A stretch of DNA of 64,000 nt. Origin: Paenibacillus daejeonensis DSM 15491. GTDB taxonomy: Bacteria; Bacillota; Bacilli; Paenibacillales; Paenibacillaceae. The translations under genes were made by a program, and so were the position numbers. This document shows, piece by piece, positions 47,189-55,792 of the stretch. Each line of letters opens with the position of its first letter. Within the stretch, counting starts at the first letter, position 1. The DNA lies in the NCBI RefSeq assembly GCF_000378385.1, contig NZ_KB899660.1:248001-312000 (forward strand), read 5' to 3'. The notes beneath the pieces were generated by a model. It was not told the origin of the DNA. It saw only the letters and a list, made by a program, of their open reading frames with translations, and did no database searches.

Positions 47189-47270
47189 CACATTCTCCCT
47201 TGGGGTCAGCTAATTAATCGACGCTCTCGTGGCGAGCGTTAGCGCCCCTGCACTGCCCCACTCCCGCTTC

Positions 47271-50066
47271 CTACTCCCTCCGAAACGCAATCCACTCCAG
47301 CTCCAGCCCAGGCTTGACGAAGTCCAGCTTCATCTCGTAGTGGCCCTGCTCGAGCTCGACCTTGCCCAGGCGCTGCTGCAGCCAGCGACCTTCCGTGCCG
47401 CTGGTCTGGACGGTGGTCAGTAGCTCGTCGTTGAGGTAGACGTTGCAGGCACATTGCGCCCAGCGCAGCCCATCGGATTTGACCTTCACGACGATCCGGT
47501 ACACGCCCGCTTCCTTCACCTGAATCGAGACGGGTTCCGCCCCATCCGGCGTAATCTGCCCCTGCCCAACACGATCTACTGTCTGCACCTCTGACACACC
47601 AGACGCTTCCGCAACAGCTGCCAGCTTCGTCACCGGTGGCTCGGCCTGAGGCTCGCGGGCGAAGACGGGGGCAGCCATCAGGAAACGGCAGATGTTCATA
47701 GCCGCCCGTTGCAGCTCGCCGCGAGTAACATTTCCGCTAGCCAAGCCGCGGATGGTGTTGTCATCCATAACATTGAATTGAGCGCCATAATTCTGAACCA
47801 CCATATACAGATCGTTCTGCGCCCGTACCATCGCGGCGGTGTTCTTCTCATCATGCTGGCCGCCCATTACTGGGTCATTCATCTTGGCCCACCAGTCTGT
47901 CATGACGATTCCCGAGAAGCCCCACTCGCCCCGCAGAATCGTGGTGTTCAAATCGTAGTTGGACGCAGACCAATGACCATTGATCGGATTGTAGGCCGTC
48001 ATGATGCACGTGGCGCCGCCGTCCTTGACCGCAATCTCGAAGCCCTTGAGATAGATTTCCCTTATCGCCCGCTCCGAGACGACCGCGTCCACGTAATGGC
48101 GTTGATGCTCCTGGTTGTTGCAGGCAAAATGCTTGAGCGTCGCATGAGCGCCGCCCTTCTTAATGCCGCGTACCATGGCACTGGCCATGACACCGGTCAT
48201 GAGCGGATCCTCCGAGAAATATTCAAAGTTACGCCCATTCAGCGGATGCCGCCGGATATTCATGCCCGGACCCAGCAGCGTATCAATGCGGTAATCCAGC
48301 ATCTCCTGGCCTTCTAGCACGTAAAGTTCCTCCACCAGTTGGGTGTTCCAACTGGCAGCCAGCAGCGTCCCAATTGGCACCTGGGTCGCCAGATGCCCGC
48401 TGTCCATCCGGATCCCGGACGGGCCATCAGCGGTACAGGCGATCGGCACACCGTAATGGAGTAATTGCTCCGTCACCCCGCCGAAGGCCGAGGCAGTACC
48501 CGGCGTAACGAGCGGACTGCTCATGCCCTCGCCACGAACAATTGCAGCGAGGTCCTCATCATCCAGCTGCGCAATGAACGTCTCCAATAAGACGCTGCCC
48601 TCGTGAACATCTTTCAACTTGTACCCCTGATCACCTGTCGGCTCCAGCTCCTCAGGTCTGCCTGCCTCCACGCGCTTCGCCATGTCTACCTGCCGCGTAG
48701 AGACCTCTGCATAGATCAGCTCATATGTACCGTCTGATTTACGCTCACCTGGTACCATGCGAGTGAAGCTCTCCGTCGGAGCCAATGCCTCCTGCAACTG
48801 CTCCACTACACGCAGGCTCTCGAGCTCATAGCCCGCTTGTCCGTCCAGCTCCACAAGTTCCGTTTCCCGGATACTCGTTCCCGCGTAGAAACGATAGGTC
48901 CCGGCTTCGAGTACATACGCCGAGCGATGACCCGTGATGCCGCTGTCGTCGTAAGACGCCAGGGCATCTACACTCAGACGTACCGTCACCCGCTCTGAGG
49001 CGCCAGGCTGCAGCTCGCTCGTCTTGCCAAACCCCGCCAATACACGAGCGGGCTTGCCAAGCTTGCCCTGCGGCGCTTCCACATATACCTGGATGACTTC
49101 TTTGCCAGCAAACGTCTGCCCGGTATTGCTGACGGACACTTCGACCTCAATCCAGTCTGCTCCGTCCTTGGTGACGACCCTTCCCAGCACATAGCCAATC
49201 TCAAATGTTGTGTAAGACAAGCCATAGCCAAACGGATACTGCACGCGCTCCGGACAGAAGGTCTCGAAATACCGGTAGCCGACATAGATGTCTTCCTGGT
49301 ACAGATTCTTGGAGTCGCTGCCGTAGTTGGTTGTCGCCGGGTAGTCCTCAATCGTATAGGCGATTGTGTCGGTCAGCTTGCCGCTCGGTACGGCATCACC
49401 CACCAACAGATCTGCTATGGCATTGCCGCCCTCCATTCCGCCCTGCCAGGCGTAGATAACACCCTGGATCGGGTGGACATGAGCCTTATCGTTCAGCCAG
49501 CTCATATCAATAATGTTGGGGACGTTCAGGACAACCACCGTACGCTCAAACTGAGACGTCACTTCGCCAAGCATAGCCAGCTCCTCCGGTGTCAGCAAAT
49601 AGCTGCCCGCAGCATGCGCATTGTCCTGATCCTCACCAGCGGTCCGGCCAATTACAACGATTGCCTTATCCGACTGGCTGCGGGCTTCCTTCACGATCTC
49701 CTCCGTAAGAGGCATTTCTTGTTGATGCCAAGGCTCGGCAGCCCAAGCGCCACCGCCGTTGTCAAATGGATGCTCTTCAAGCCAGCTCTCATAGATGCTT
49801 GCCAGCTGCTCATTGACCTGAATCTGAGCTTTGCCGCGCAATCCGTTCAATAAATTGGTCGTGTATGCGACATTAACGCTGCCGCCGGAGCCAGTACCAC
49901 TGCGGTAGTAGTCGATCTGCGAACGCCCGAAGAGCGAGACCCGCTCGCCTTGTCGGATCGGCAGGACCTGGTCGTGGTTTTGGAGCAATACGGCACCCTC
50001 TGTGGCCGCTTTACGGCTGAAGTCAGCAAACGCCTGAGATGGTACCTGATGGGTAATGGTGTGCAA
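47271..50066 (-). CDS. GH3-family beta-glucosidase with swapped domain order
   Basis: The 931-residue protein starts with what is normally the C-terminal GH3 domain (ATEGAVLLQNHDQVLPI, VSLFGRSQIDYYRSGTGSGG at about 25-60 and VVIGRTAGEDQDNAHA), then a fibronectin-III-like part, then the TIM-barrel domain with PIACTADGPSGIRMDSGHLATQVP and the nucleophile region GFSGIVMTDWWAK (Asp in TDW), ending with a carbohydrate-binding-like beta domain (VYRIVVKVKSDGLRWAQCACNVYLN). This inverted order is known from some bacterial GH3 beta-glucosidases. There is no signal peptide, so it should be intracellular. The TTG at 50066 follows GGAGGGGATAGC. The gene stands alone on the minus strand; downstream is the repeat arm A. 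Confidence 0.9.
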   Translation of the reverse strand: MHTITHQVPSQAFADFSRKAATEGAVLLQNHDQVLPIRQGERVSLFGRSQIDYYRSGTGSGGSVNVAYTTNLLNGLRGKAQIQVNEQLASIYESWLEEHPFDNGGGAWAAEPWHQQEMPLTEEIVKEARSQSDKAIVVIGRTAGEDQDNAHAAGSYLLTPEELAMLGEVTSQFERTVVVLNVPNIIDMSWLNDKAHVHPIQGVIYAWQGGMEGGNAIADLLVGDAVPSGKLTDTIAYTIEDYPATTNYGSDSKNLYQEDIYVGYRYFETFCPERVQYPFGYGLSYTTFEIGYVLGRVVTKDGADWIEVEVSVSNTGQTFAGKEVIQVYVEAPQGKLGKPARVLAGFGKTSELQPGASERVTVRLSVDALASYDDSGITGHRSAYVLEAGTYRFYAGTSIRETELVELDGQAGYELESLRVVEQLQEALAPTESFTRMVPGERKSDGTYELIYAEVSTRQVDMAKRVEAGRPEELEPTGDQGYKLKDVHEGSVLLETFIAQLDDEDLAAIVRGEGMSSPLVTPGTASAFGGVTEQLLHYGVPIACTADGPSGIRMDSGHLATQVPIGTLLAASWNTQLVEELYVLEGQEMLDYRIDTLLGPGMNIRRHPLNGRNFEYFSEDPLMTGVMASAMVRGIKKGGAHATLKHFACNNQEHQRHYVDAVVSERAIREIYLKGFEIAVKDGGATCIMTAYNPINGHWSASNYDLNTTILRGEWGFSGIVMTDWWAKMNDPVMGGQHDEKNTAAMVRAQNDLYMVVQNYGAQFNVMDDNTIRGLASGNVTRGELQRAAMNICRFLMAAPVFAREPQAEPPVTKLAAVAEASGVSEVQTVDRVGQGQITPDGAEPVSIQVKEAGVYRIVVKVKSDGLRWAQCACNVYLNDELLTTVQTSGTEGRWLQQRLGKVELEQGHYEMKLDFVKPGLELEWIAFRRE

Positions 50067-50180
50067 GCTATCCCCTCCGATTGGTATGGTTTTACTCTTA
50101 CTCCATTGTAAAGCACATGATGGAAAGGGAACATACCAAGATCTTAAGGTGCATGCTCATATTTTAATGTCACTCTGATT

Positions 50181-50278
50181 TTACTGAACCATCTGCCGCG
50201 TTCCTGTATGCGCTGCTTCCCTGATGGCGTCCATCAGCCGATGCAACCGAACCGCCTGATGAAAATCTGGAAGTTCCA
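50181..50278 (-). pseudogene. C-terminal remnant of a Gfo/Idh/MocA-type oxidoreductase
   Basis: The minus strand encodes EVELPDFHQAVRLHRLMDAI and REAAHTGTRQMVQ with a TAA stop at 50181, closely resembling the end of sugar oxidoreductases of the Gfo/Idh/MocA family. There is no start; the reading frame is cut at about 50279, where it meets a remnant on the other strand. It is the leftover of a deletion. Confidence 0.65.
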
Positions 50279-50280
50279 CT

Positions 50281-50475
50281 TCGCAGCAACTGAAAGAACT
50301 GGAGGCGAATGACCTTATCCAGCGCACCGTTTTTCCAGAGGTGCCGCCTAAGGTCGAGTACGAGTTAACGGACAACGGACGCTCTCTGCGTATGGTACTG
50401 GATCCGCTCTGCGATTGGGGACGCCGTTTTGTGCAGACCGCAAATGAAGATCCCACTGAAAGTACATCTTCTTGA
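50281..50475 (+). pseudogene. C-terminal remnant of a HxlR-family regulator
   Basis: The plus strand encodes QQLKELEANDLIQRTVFPEV, PPKVEYELTDNGRSLRMVLD and a C-terminal LCDWGRRF, the second half of a HxlR winged-helix regulator (the second helix and wing). It has no start and begins at the junction with the Gfo/Idh/MocA remnant at about 50279, ending in TGA at 50475. Confidence 0.75.
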
Positions 50476-50522
50476 ATGACACCCCTTGAACTTCCCCAGG
50501 AGGTGCTTGCAGTACAGGCTGC

Positions 50523-51284
50523 TTAACGCAAGTCTTCTTTACTTTTCATGTACAGGGCAATCGCCGTAAACAGCAACAGTGAAACAGCGCCAACGAGCAC
50601 GGCATGCAGCGTATTCCCAAGATCTGCGTAGTCTTTATAATTCACAATTTCGTGGACCAGAAAATAAGAAGAAATCGGCGGCAAGCCAATCAGCGACTCC
50701 AGTGCTGTCAGTGCCATGCCGGGCAGGTTAAATGAACATACGATTCCAACAATGACCCCGGTCAGCAGCTGGCGGGTGATGATAACCACAACCAATATGA
50801 GCGCCGAGAAGGCCCAATGTAGCAGGAATTGAATGCCCAGTACACGGAGGAAAAGACCCGGATCGCCAAATGTTCCATTGTCTAGAAAGAAGTACCTTCC
50901 AACGACATCACACAATACGACGGTCGCCAGCAGCGCCAGTGTAAATACACCCTGAACCGTCAGTTTGGAGAGTACGGAATAGATGCGCGCACGTCTCATG
51001 CTGAGGTAGTTCTTGTAGAAGCCCGCTTGATACTCACTCATGTAGAAATAGACGGTGAAGACACTCAAGTAAATCAGCACCCAAGACGACGCGATGGACG
51101 ACGTATGCTGCAAAAACTGCCACTCTTCCATCTCGACTAGTGTCATTCCGTTCATTGGAGGTGTTGGATTCTCTGCCATCATAAAGATGGCGAATAGATG
51201 GAACAGGCAATAGATGAACAGGAGGGCAATTGTCAGCTTGTTGCCGACGAGGCGACGCAGATCCATACGTAACAAATTAAGCAT
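50523..51284 (-). CDS. ABC-2-type permease of a peptide-antibiotic export system
   Basis: The 253-residue protein has about six TM helices (LTIALLFIYCLFHLFAIFMM, SWVLIYLSVFTVYFYMSEY, FTLALLATVVLCDVV, LLHWAFSALILVVVII, LLTGVIVGIVCSFN, TLHAVLVGAVSLLLFTAIAL) and the topology of lantibiotic-immunity/BcrB-type permeases. It acts together with the ATPase encoded immediately upstream, whose stop overlaps its start by eight bases (51277-51284), so the two are coupled. The ATG at 51284 follows GGAGGGACACA inside the ATPase gene. No RNA signals are seen after its stop at 50523. Probably an exporter of toxic peptides from the membrane. Confidence 0.85.
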   Translation of the reverse strand: MLNLLRMDLRRLVGNKLTIALLFIYCLFHLFAIFMMAENPTPPMNGMTLVEMEEWQFLQHTSSIASSWVLIYLSVFTVYFYMSEYQAGFYKNYLSMRRARIYSVLSKLTVQGVFTLALLATVVLCDVVGRYFFLDNGTFGDPGLFLRVLGIQFLLHWAFSALILVVVIITRQLLTGVIVGIVCSFNLPGMALTALESLIGLPPISSYFLVHEIVNYKDYADLGNTLHAVLVGAVSLLLFTAIALYMKSKEDLR

Positions 51285-52203
51285 TGTGTCCCTCCCCTTT
51301 ACCCGTCCGTTCTAAAAAATAGTCTTCCAGGCTCTGCTTGCGCGTGTTCAACGAATGAACGGCAACGCCGCCTGCGACCAGAGCAGCTACAATCTCATGA
51401 TTTTTCACCCGGGTATCCATAATGTACAAGGTGTGTTGATCGATCACTTGGTAATTGGTAAGTTGCAGATCCCTCTCCAGTATCGGAGCAGCTGCACTGG
51501 CAGCCTCAACCTCAAGCTCAATACGCTCACCGCACCGGGACAACAAATCCTCCCTCGACAGGGTTTCAATAATTTCGCCCCTGTCAATGATGGCATACCG
51601 CGTCGCCACCTTGGATAACTCCTCCAGGATATGGCTAGAGATGAGAAGGGTTAACCCCTGCTTGTTCAGTTCCAGCAACAAACCGCGGATATCTGCGATG
51701 CCCTGCGGGTCCAGACCATTGATCGGCTCATCCAAAACCAGCACATCGGGGCTGGCGAGCAATGCCATCGCGATTCCCAAGCGTTGCTTCATGCCCATGG
51801 AATAGTTCTTAACCTTTGTCTTGGGCTCATCTCGGAGACCCACCCGTTCCAACAATCGTTCCGCGCGTTCGCCGCCATCCCGCAGCCCGTAGGCCAGTGA
51901 GAGCAGACGCAGATTCTCCCTTCCCGTGTATGAAGGGTACAAGCCAGCTTGTTCAATCAACAGTCCCATTCGATCATGGATGCCATTATGTACACTGGTT
52001 GCTTGCCCGAATAACTTTACTTGTCCCGCAGTCGGGTGAATCAGGCCTCCTATCAGCTTGAGCAGCGTCGACTTTCCCGCTCCATTGTGGCCAATCAGAC
52101 CAAAGATGTCACCCTTTTCAACTGTAAGGTTAATATCACGCAATACCGTTTTGCTTTTGTAACGTTTCGTTAATTGCTTCAATTCTATCAAGAGCTGTGC
52201 CAT
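51277..52203 (-). CDS. ABC transporter ATPase (bacitracin/lantibiotic-immunity type)
   Basis: The 308-residue protein has all ABC motifs: Walker A GHNGAGKST (about residues 38-46), Q-loop EQAGLYPSYTG, signature YSMGMKQRLGIA, Walker B VLVLDEPINGLDP, and H-loop LLISSHIL. The C-terminal extension with QTLYIMDTRVKNHEIV is typical of BcrA-type ATPases. It couples to the adjacent ABC-2 permease and lies downstream of a two-component system. The ATG at 52203 follows GAGGGGAGAGGAA, a strong site. Three 11-bp repeats lie 45-78 bases before the start. Confidence 0.92.
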   Translation of the reverse strand: MAQLLIELKQLTKRYKSKTVLRDINLTVEKGDIFGLIGHNGAGKSTLLKLIGGLIHPTAGQVKLFGQATSVHNGIHDRMGLLIEQAGLYPSYTGRENLRLLSLAYGLRDGGERAERLLERVGLRDEPKTKVKNYSMGMKQRLGIAMALLASPDVLVLDEPINGLDPQGIADIRGLLLELNKQGLTLLISSHILEELSKVATRYAIIDRGEIIETLSREDLLSRCGERIELEVEAASAAAPILERDLQLTNYQVIDQHTLYIMDTRVKNHEIVAALVAGGVAVHSLNTRKQSLEDYFLERTGKGEGHNA

Positions 52204-52248
52204 TTCCTCTCCCCTCCTCTCTCATCAGCTTACGACACCCCAACTAAT

Positions 52249-52281
52249 TAATCGCAAAGAAAAGGTAAAGAAAACGTAAAG
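52249..52281 (-). promoter_or_regulatory. Three 11-bp direct repeats (candidate response-regulator operator)
   Basis: On the minus strand CTTTACGTTTT, CTTTACCTTTT and CTTTGCGATTA follow each other in exact 11-bp register. Repeats in helical register upstream of an export operon are typical of OmpR/PhoB-type regulators, and such a gene (52332-53027) lies directly upstream. The repeats begin 78 bases before the ATPase start. Confidence 0.75.
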
Positions 52282-52304
52282 TTCATTCTTCACCACCTCA
52301 CAAA

Positions 52305-52331
52305 GAAAAGCGCCGGCGGCTGCCATGCGCT
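52305..52331 (-). terminator. Hairpin after response regulator gene
   Basis: AGCGC...GCGCT stem with a GC-rich loop and TTTTC on the minus strand, right after the stop codon of the response regulator gene. It would separate the regulator transcript from the ABC operon. The T-run is short. Confidence 0.55.
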
Positions 52332-53027
52332 CTAAGGATGGAGGCGAAATCCGATGCCCCACACCGTATCGATATAGTCCTCTTCCGAGAAGGTTCGCAG
52401 CTTGGCGCGGATATTGCTGATGTGGACATTAACCGTCTTGTCCTCGCCCATATAGATTTCGTCCCACGCCAGCTCATACAGATCCCGCTTGCTGAAGACG
52501 CGTGTCGGATGCTTAACGAGCAGCTCCAGGATTGTAAATTCTCGCCTCGTCAGCTGCAGCGGATGACCATCTACGGAGGCCATGTAGGCTGCAGGGTCGA
52601 TGGTTAGCCCTCTGTACCGACTGATCCCTACTAACGGCGGCGCCGCTGCGCTGCGCTTGAGATGGACGCCGATGCGGGCGATCAACTCGGCCAAAGCAAA
52701 GGGCTTCGTCACATAGTCATCCGCGCCGAGTTGAAACAAATCCAGCTTGTGATCCAATTGATCCTTGGCCGACAGCACGATGACCGGCACCGACGTGCCT
52801 GAAGCGCCCTTAATTTCGCGGATCAGCTGCTCGCCGGTCAGACCAGGCAGCATCAAGTCAAGAATGACCAGGTCCACGGCTTCCCGCTCCAGATACAGCT
52901 TGCCCTCACTTCCCGAGAACGCTTGGGAGCAGCGGTAATGGGCAGCCGTCAAGCCTTCGAAGATCATGGTATTAATATGCTCGTCATCCTCAACAATCAG
53001 CAGATGCGGCAAGGTGTGCTGCTCCAT
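52332..53027 (-). CDS. OmpR/PhoB-type response regulator
   Basis: The 231-residue protein has a receiver domain (LLIVEDDEHINTMI, phosphoacceptor Asp in LVILDLMLPGLTGE at about residue 52, conserved Lys in DDYVTKPFALAEL) and a C-terminal winged-helix domain with LTRREFTILELLVKHPTRVFSKRDLYELAWDE and VHISNIRAKL. The ATG at 53027 has AGGAGC upstream. Its gene overlaps the end of the sensor kinase by 38 bases. It likely binds the 11-bp repeats at 52249-52281 to activate the adjacent ABC genes. Terminator at 52305-52331. Confidence 0.92.
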   Translation of the reverse strand: MEQHTLPHLLIVEDDEHINTMIFEGLTAAHYRCSQAFSGSEGKLYLEREAVDLVILDLMLPGLTGEQLIREIKGASGTSVPVIVLSAKDQLDHKLDLFQLGADDYVTKPFALAELIARIGVHLKRSAAAPPLVGISRYRGLTIDPAAYMASVDGHPLQLTRREFTILELLVKHPTRVFSKRDLYELAWDEIYMGEDKTVNVHISNIRAKLRTFSEEDYIDTVWGIGFRLHP

Positions 53028-53961
53028 ATGAAGAATGCTCCTTTGTCGGTTGTTGTCCTTGCTCTGCTCGCTCCAACTTAATGCATAGAACGAAATGTTC
53101 ATCCTCCAGCTTCGCTTCGACTGTGCCATTCATCTTGTGAACAAGGGAACGCACAATTGACAAGCCGAGTCCCGTTGAATTCACAGAGCGAGACGTGTCG
53201 CCCTTGTAAAAACGGTCGAAGATTCGTTCGATCTGCGGCGAAGCTCCCGGCTTCAGCGCGTTGCGAAATCGAAGGGTAACCAGCTCATCTCGCGCCTCCC
53301 AGCCGATCTCCAGCTCACCTGCGCCATGCAGCAAATAATTGCGAATCAAATTGCCGAAGATACGCTCCAGTGCATGCCGGTTTGCCTGCACCGGCACGGC
53401 AGTTTCAGGCAGATGCAAGATCGGCTCCATCTGACGCTGACTAAAATCGCCGTGAAAGGCGAGCAAGCTGCTCATCAGTTCTGCAGCTGCGTCCACCGTC
53501 TCAAGCTCGATCCGGTAGGCTGGATTCAGCAGCTTGGTATAGAGGAATAACTCCTCGACCAGTACAATCATATGGCGTGTTCTCGACTGGGCCAGTCCTA
53601 CATAACGCTCCCGCTGCTGAGCGTCCTCGCTCACCTCCGCTAGCTGCAAATACCCGTCCAACGAGGTTAGTGGAGTTCGGATATCATGGGAGAGACTGAC
53701 AATCGTCGCATTGATTTCTTCATTGTGAAGGGTCGTTTGGCGGCTCATCTCACGCTGCTTGTCGAGCAGCTGATTGCACGTATCCGACACCTGCCGGATC
53801 TCCGGGGAATGAAGCTGTATTTCCACATATTTGAGCGAATCATGCTCGGCTATGAAGGCCAGCTGCTCCCCGATACTCCGGATCTGCCGTCGGTAGACCA
53901 GGATATAGCCTGTGAGCAGCGCCACGATTCCCGCCAATATAATTATAAGTGCGACCAGCAT
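52990..53961 (-). CDS. Sensor histidine kinase with a short membrane anchor
   Basis: The 323-residue kinase has one obvious N-terminal TM helix (VALIIILAGIVALLTGYILV), a cytoplasmic linker, the H-box NATIVSLSHDIRTPLTSLDGYLQLAEV (phospho-His in SHDIR), an N-box NLIRNYLLHGAG and the G boxes (RIFDRFYKG, STGLGLSIV). There is no large external sensor, as is usual for kinases that sense antimicrobial peptides through an ABC partner. The ATG at 53961 follows GAAGGGAG; a start at 53997 is possible. It overlaps the response regulator gene by 38 bases. Together with the ABC genes it forms a complete sensing and export module. Confidence 0.9.
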   Translation of the reverse strand: MLVALIIILAGIVALLTGYILVYRRQIRSIGEQLAFIAEHDSLKYVEIQLHSPEIRQVSDTCNQLLDKQREMSRQTTLHNEEINATIVSLSHDIRTPLTSLDGYLQLAEVSEDAQQRERYVGLAQSRTRHMIVLVEELFLYTKLLNPAYRIELETVDAAAELMSSLLAFHGDFSQRQMEPILHLPETAVPVQANRHALERIFGNLIRNYLLHGAGELEIGWEARDELVTLRFRNALKPGASPQIERIFDRFYKGDTSRSVNSTGLGLSIVRSLVHKMNGTVEAKLEDEHFVLCIKLERAEQGQQPTKEHSSYGAAHLAASADC

Positions 53962-54075
53962 CGATTTGACTCCCTTCACCACCAAAAAAAAGGCCAACGG
54001 TCACGTCTCCGCAACCACTGCCCTATTTGTCCGGATGATCGTCTTCCCATCATAGCACACGATTTGCAGCACTGA

Positions 54076-55002
54076 CTATGATCCCGCTAACCATTGTTTC
54101 TCCAACACATCCCAGTTCGGCGTTGGCACATCCGACTGTGCCCGCCACTCGCCAAATGCCTCATTTAATGCCTTGAGCTCCACGTCCGTCCCATCAATTA
54201 ACCCGCTCACCGGCAACTTGAAGAAAAGCTTCAAAGCCCCGCTCATCAGACGAGGGTGGCGAAGGATCCATGACGCTTGAGCCGCAGGTGTCAGTGGGTA
54301 GCCCAATGATTCTAATACTCGGAAGCCCTCTCCCATCGCCGCAACAAATTGACGGATGCGCTTGGTATCGCGGGCAACTTTTTTCATCTGAAAACCGTGG
54401 AGCAGGATCACCATGTTCATGGGCACGACCAACACCATGTGATTCTTGAGCCAGGCATCCATCTGTTTTTCATCTGTTAGCTTATACTTGGTGTGTGTAA
54501 ACGCCTGATCCAGCAGGGAGCGAAATGGTATGACACCGTCGAGGCTTCCAATCACCATCTGTCCGTGGCCGCCGCGGATGCAAATCACTTGCCCGTTCTT
54601 TCGCGTACCGGCAGTAGTTTGAAACCCGAAGGCCACTTGCTTCGGTGATTGCCCATGCTCCTTCAGATAGGCCTGCATAGCATAAGCATCCATATTGTTA
54701 CCCACCAGCATGATATGTCGGCTCACATTGTCTGCAAGGATGGGAAGGACAGCCTGAAAGTCCGAGTATTTCATCATGACAAAAATTAAGTCATACGCAT
54801 CTTCTGTCTCCAATGTGCGAATGACACCGACCGGATCGACAGTCGTCTTCCGCTGCAAGTAATGCCGGATCACAAGCCCCTTCTCCTCCAGTTCCTCCGC
54901 TCGCTTCCCTCTTGCCAGTACAGTTACGTCGTGCCCACCTCTGACCAAGACATGGGCTAGATACGTCCCCTGTACACCTGCGCCATACACTAAGATTTTC
55001 AA
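54076..55002 (-). CDS. Ketopantoate reductase-like (ApbA/PanE family) oxidoreductase
   Basis: The 308-residue protein has the NAD(P)-binding GAGVQGTYLA motif (about residues 7-16), the Rossmann strand VTVLARGKRAEEL and the C-terminal domain with NGQVICIRGGHGQMVIGSLDG and a helical segment NMVILLHGF, as in PanE-like proteins, although key PanE residues could not be checked. It may reduce a 2-oxo acid such as ketopantoate or an uncharacterised substrate. Start: TTG at 55002 behind GAGGTG, or GTG at 55008. It is divergent from the TetR gene at 55170. Confidence 0.8.
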   Translation of the reverse strand: MKILVYGAGVQGTYLAHVLVRGGHDVTVLARGKRAEELEEKGLVIRHYLQRKTTVDPVGVIRTLETEDAYDLIFVMMKYSDFQAVLPILADNVSRHIMLVGNNMDAYAMQAYLKEHGQSPKQVAFGFQTTAGTRKNGQVICIRGGHGQMVIGSLDGVIPFRSLLDQAFTHTKYKLTDEKQMDAWLKNHMVLVVPMNMVILLHGFQMKKVARDTKRIRQFVAAMGEGFRVLESLGYPLTPAAQASWILRHPRLMSGALKLFFKLPVSGLIDGTDVELKALNEAFGEWRAQSDVPTPNWDVLEKQWLAGS

Positions 55003-55122
55003 TGTCACACCTCTTCTTCTCGAATTAACAGTTGTTGAATATCTAACACCTGTGTACTACAATTAAATTATCATTGGAACAGATGAAGGTGCAATGGCTA
55101 ATCGCGTGCGTTTTTGTTGTTT

Positions 55123-55152
55123 AATGAACAAGGGACAGCACATGTGTTCATT
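55123..55152. promoter_or_regulatory. Inverted repeat between PanE-like and TetR genes (candidate TetR operator)
   Basis: AATGAACA (55123-55130) and TGTTCATT (55145-55152) are perfect 8-bp arms separated by 14 bases. It lies just upstream of the TetR ribosome binding site and about 120 bases from the PanE-like start, a typical operator place for a divergently arranged TetR regulator. Confidence 0.6.
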
Positions 55153-55169
55153 TGAAGAGGGGGAAGAGC

Positions 55170-55724
55170 ATGGATCGCCGGGTACAGCGTTCAAGACAGA
55201 TGATCATGGAAGCCTTCATTGGGCTGTTGGGAGAGCAGGATTTTGAGAGGGTTACTATTCAAGGAATTGCAGACCGGGCCAATGTAAACCGGGGCACCGT
55301 CTATCTGCATTTTACAGACAAATATGACCTGCTGGAGCAAAGCGTGGAGACGTACCTGATGATGCTTGCAGACAGCTGCGCACCTCCAGAGGATGGCGAA
55401 CCGGCGGAACTGTCGCGGGATTTGATGATCCGTACATTCTCCTACCTGAAGGAGCACGCAGCCATTTATAGCGTTCTGATTACGAACAAAAACATATCGA
55501 CCTTTAGGCAGCGCATGACGCAAATGATCGAAACGAATATGGTCATCGTCGTCAATCAAATGAAGCTGGACACTGGAATCCATCGCGATGTACTCTCGCA
55601 ATTCTTGTCCGTATCCGTGACAGGATTAATCGAATGGTGGGTCATCCAATCCATGCCATACACCCCGGAAGAGATGGTCGAACAGATGACGAGAATCCTG
55701 GAAGCGCGGATGAAGCTATGGTGA
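55170..55724 (+). CDS. TetR-family transcriptional regulator
   Basis: The 184-residue regulator starts with the TetR HTH: RSRQMIMEAFIGLLGEQDFERVTIQGIADRANVNRGTVYLHFTDKYDLLEQ, in which the recognition helix is RGTVYLHF. A helical C-terminal ligand-binding and dimerisation domain follows (LSVSVTGLIEWWVIQS). The ATG at 55170 is preceded by GAGGGGGAAGAGC; an earlier TTG at 55152 overlaps the operator and is less likely. It probably represses itself and the divergent PanE-like gene through the inverted repeat at 55123-55152. Terminator at 55759-55789. Confidence 0.9.
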   Translation: MDRRVQRSRQMIMEAFIGLLGEQDFERVTIQGIADRANVNRGTVYLHFTDKYDLLEQSVETYLMMLADSCAPPEDGEPAELSRDLMIRTFSYLKEHAAIYSVLITNKNISTFRQRMTQMIETNMVIVVNQMKLDTGIHRDVLSQFLSVSVTGLIEWWVIQSMPYTPEEMVEQMTRILEARMKLW

Positions 55725-55758
55725 TCATCCATGTGACTAAGGTGCTTAAGCATCGGCA

Positions 55759-55789
55759 AAGGCCCGCACAGATGCACTGTGCGGGCCTT
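55759..55789. terminator. Bidirectional rho-independent terminator
   Basis: A perfect 12-bp stem AAGGCCCGCACA / TGTGCGGGCCTT with a 7-base loop, between the convergent TetR (ends 55724) and GH18-like (ends 55793) genes. Confidence 0.85.
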
Positions 55790-55792
55790 CTT

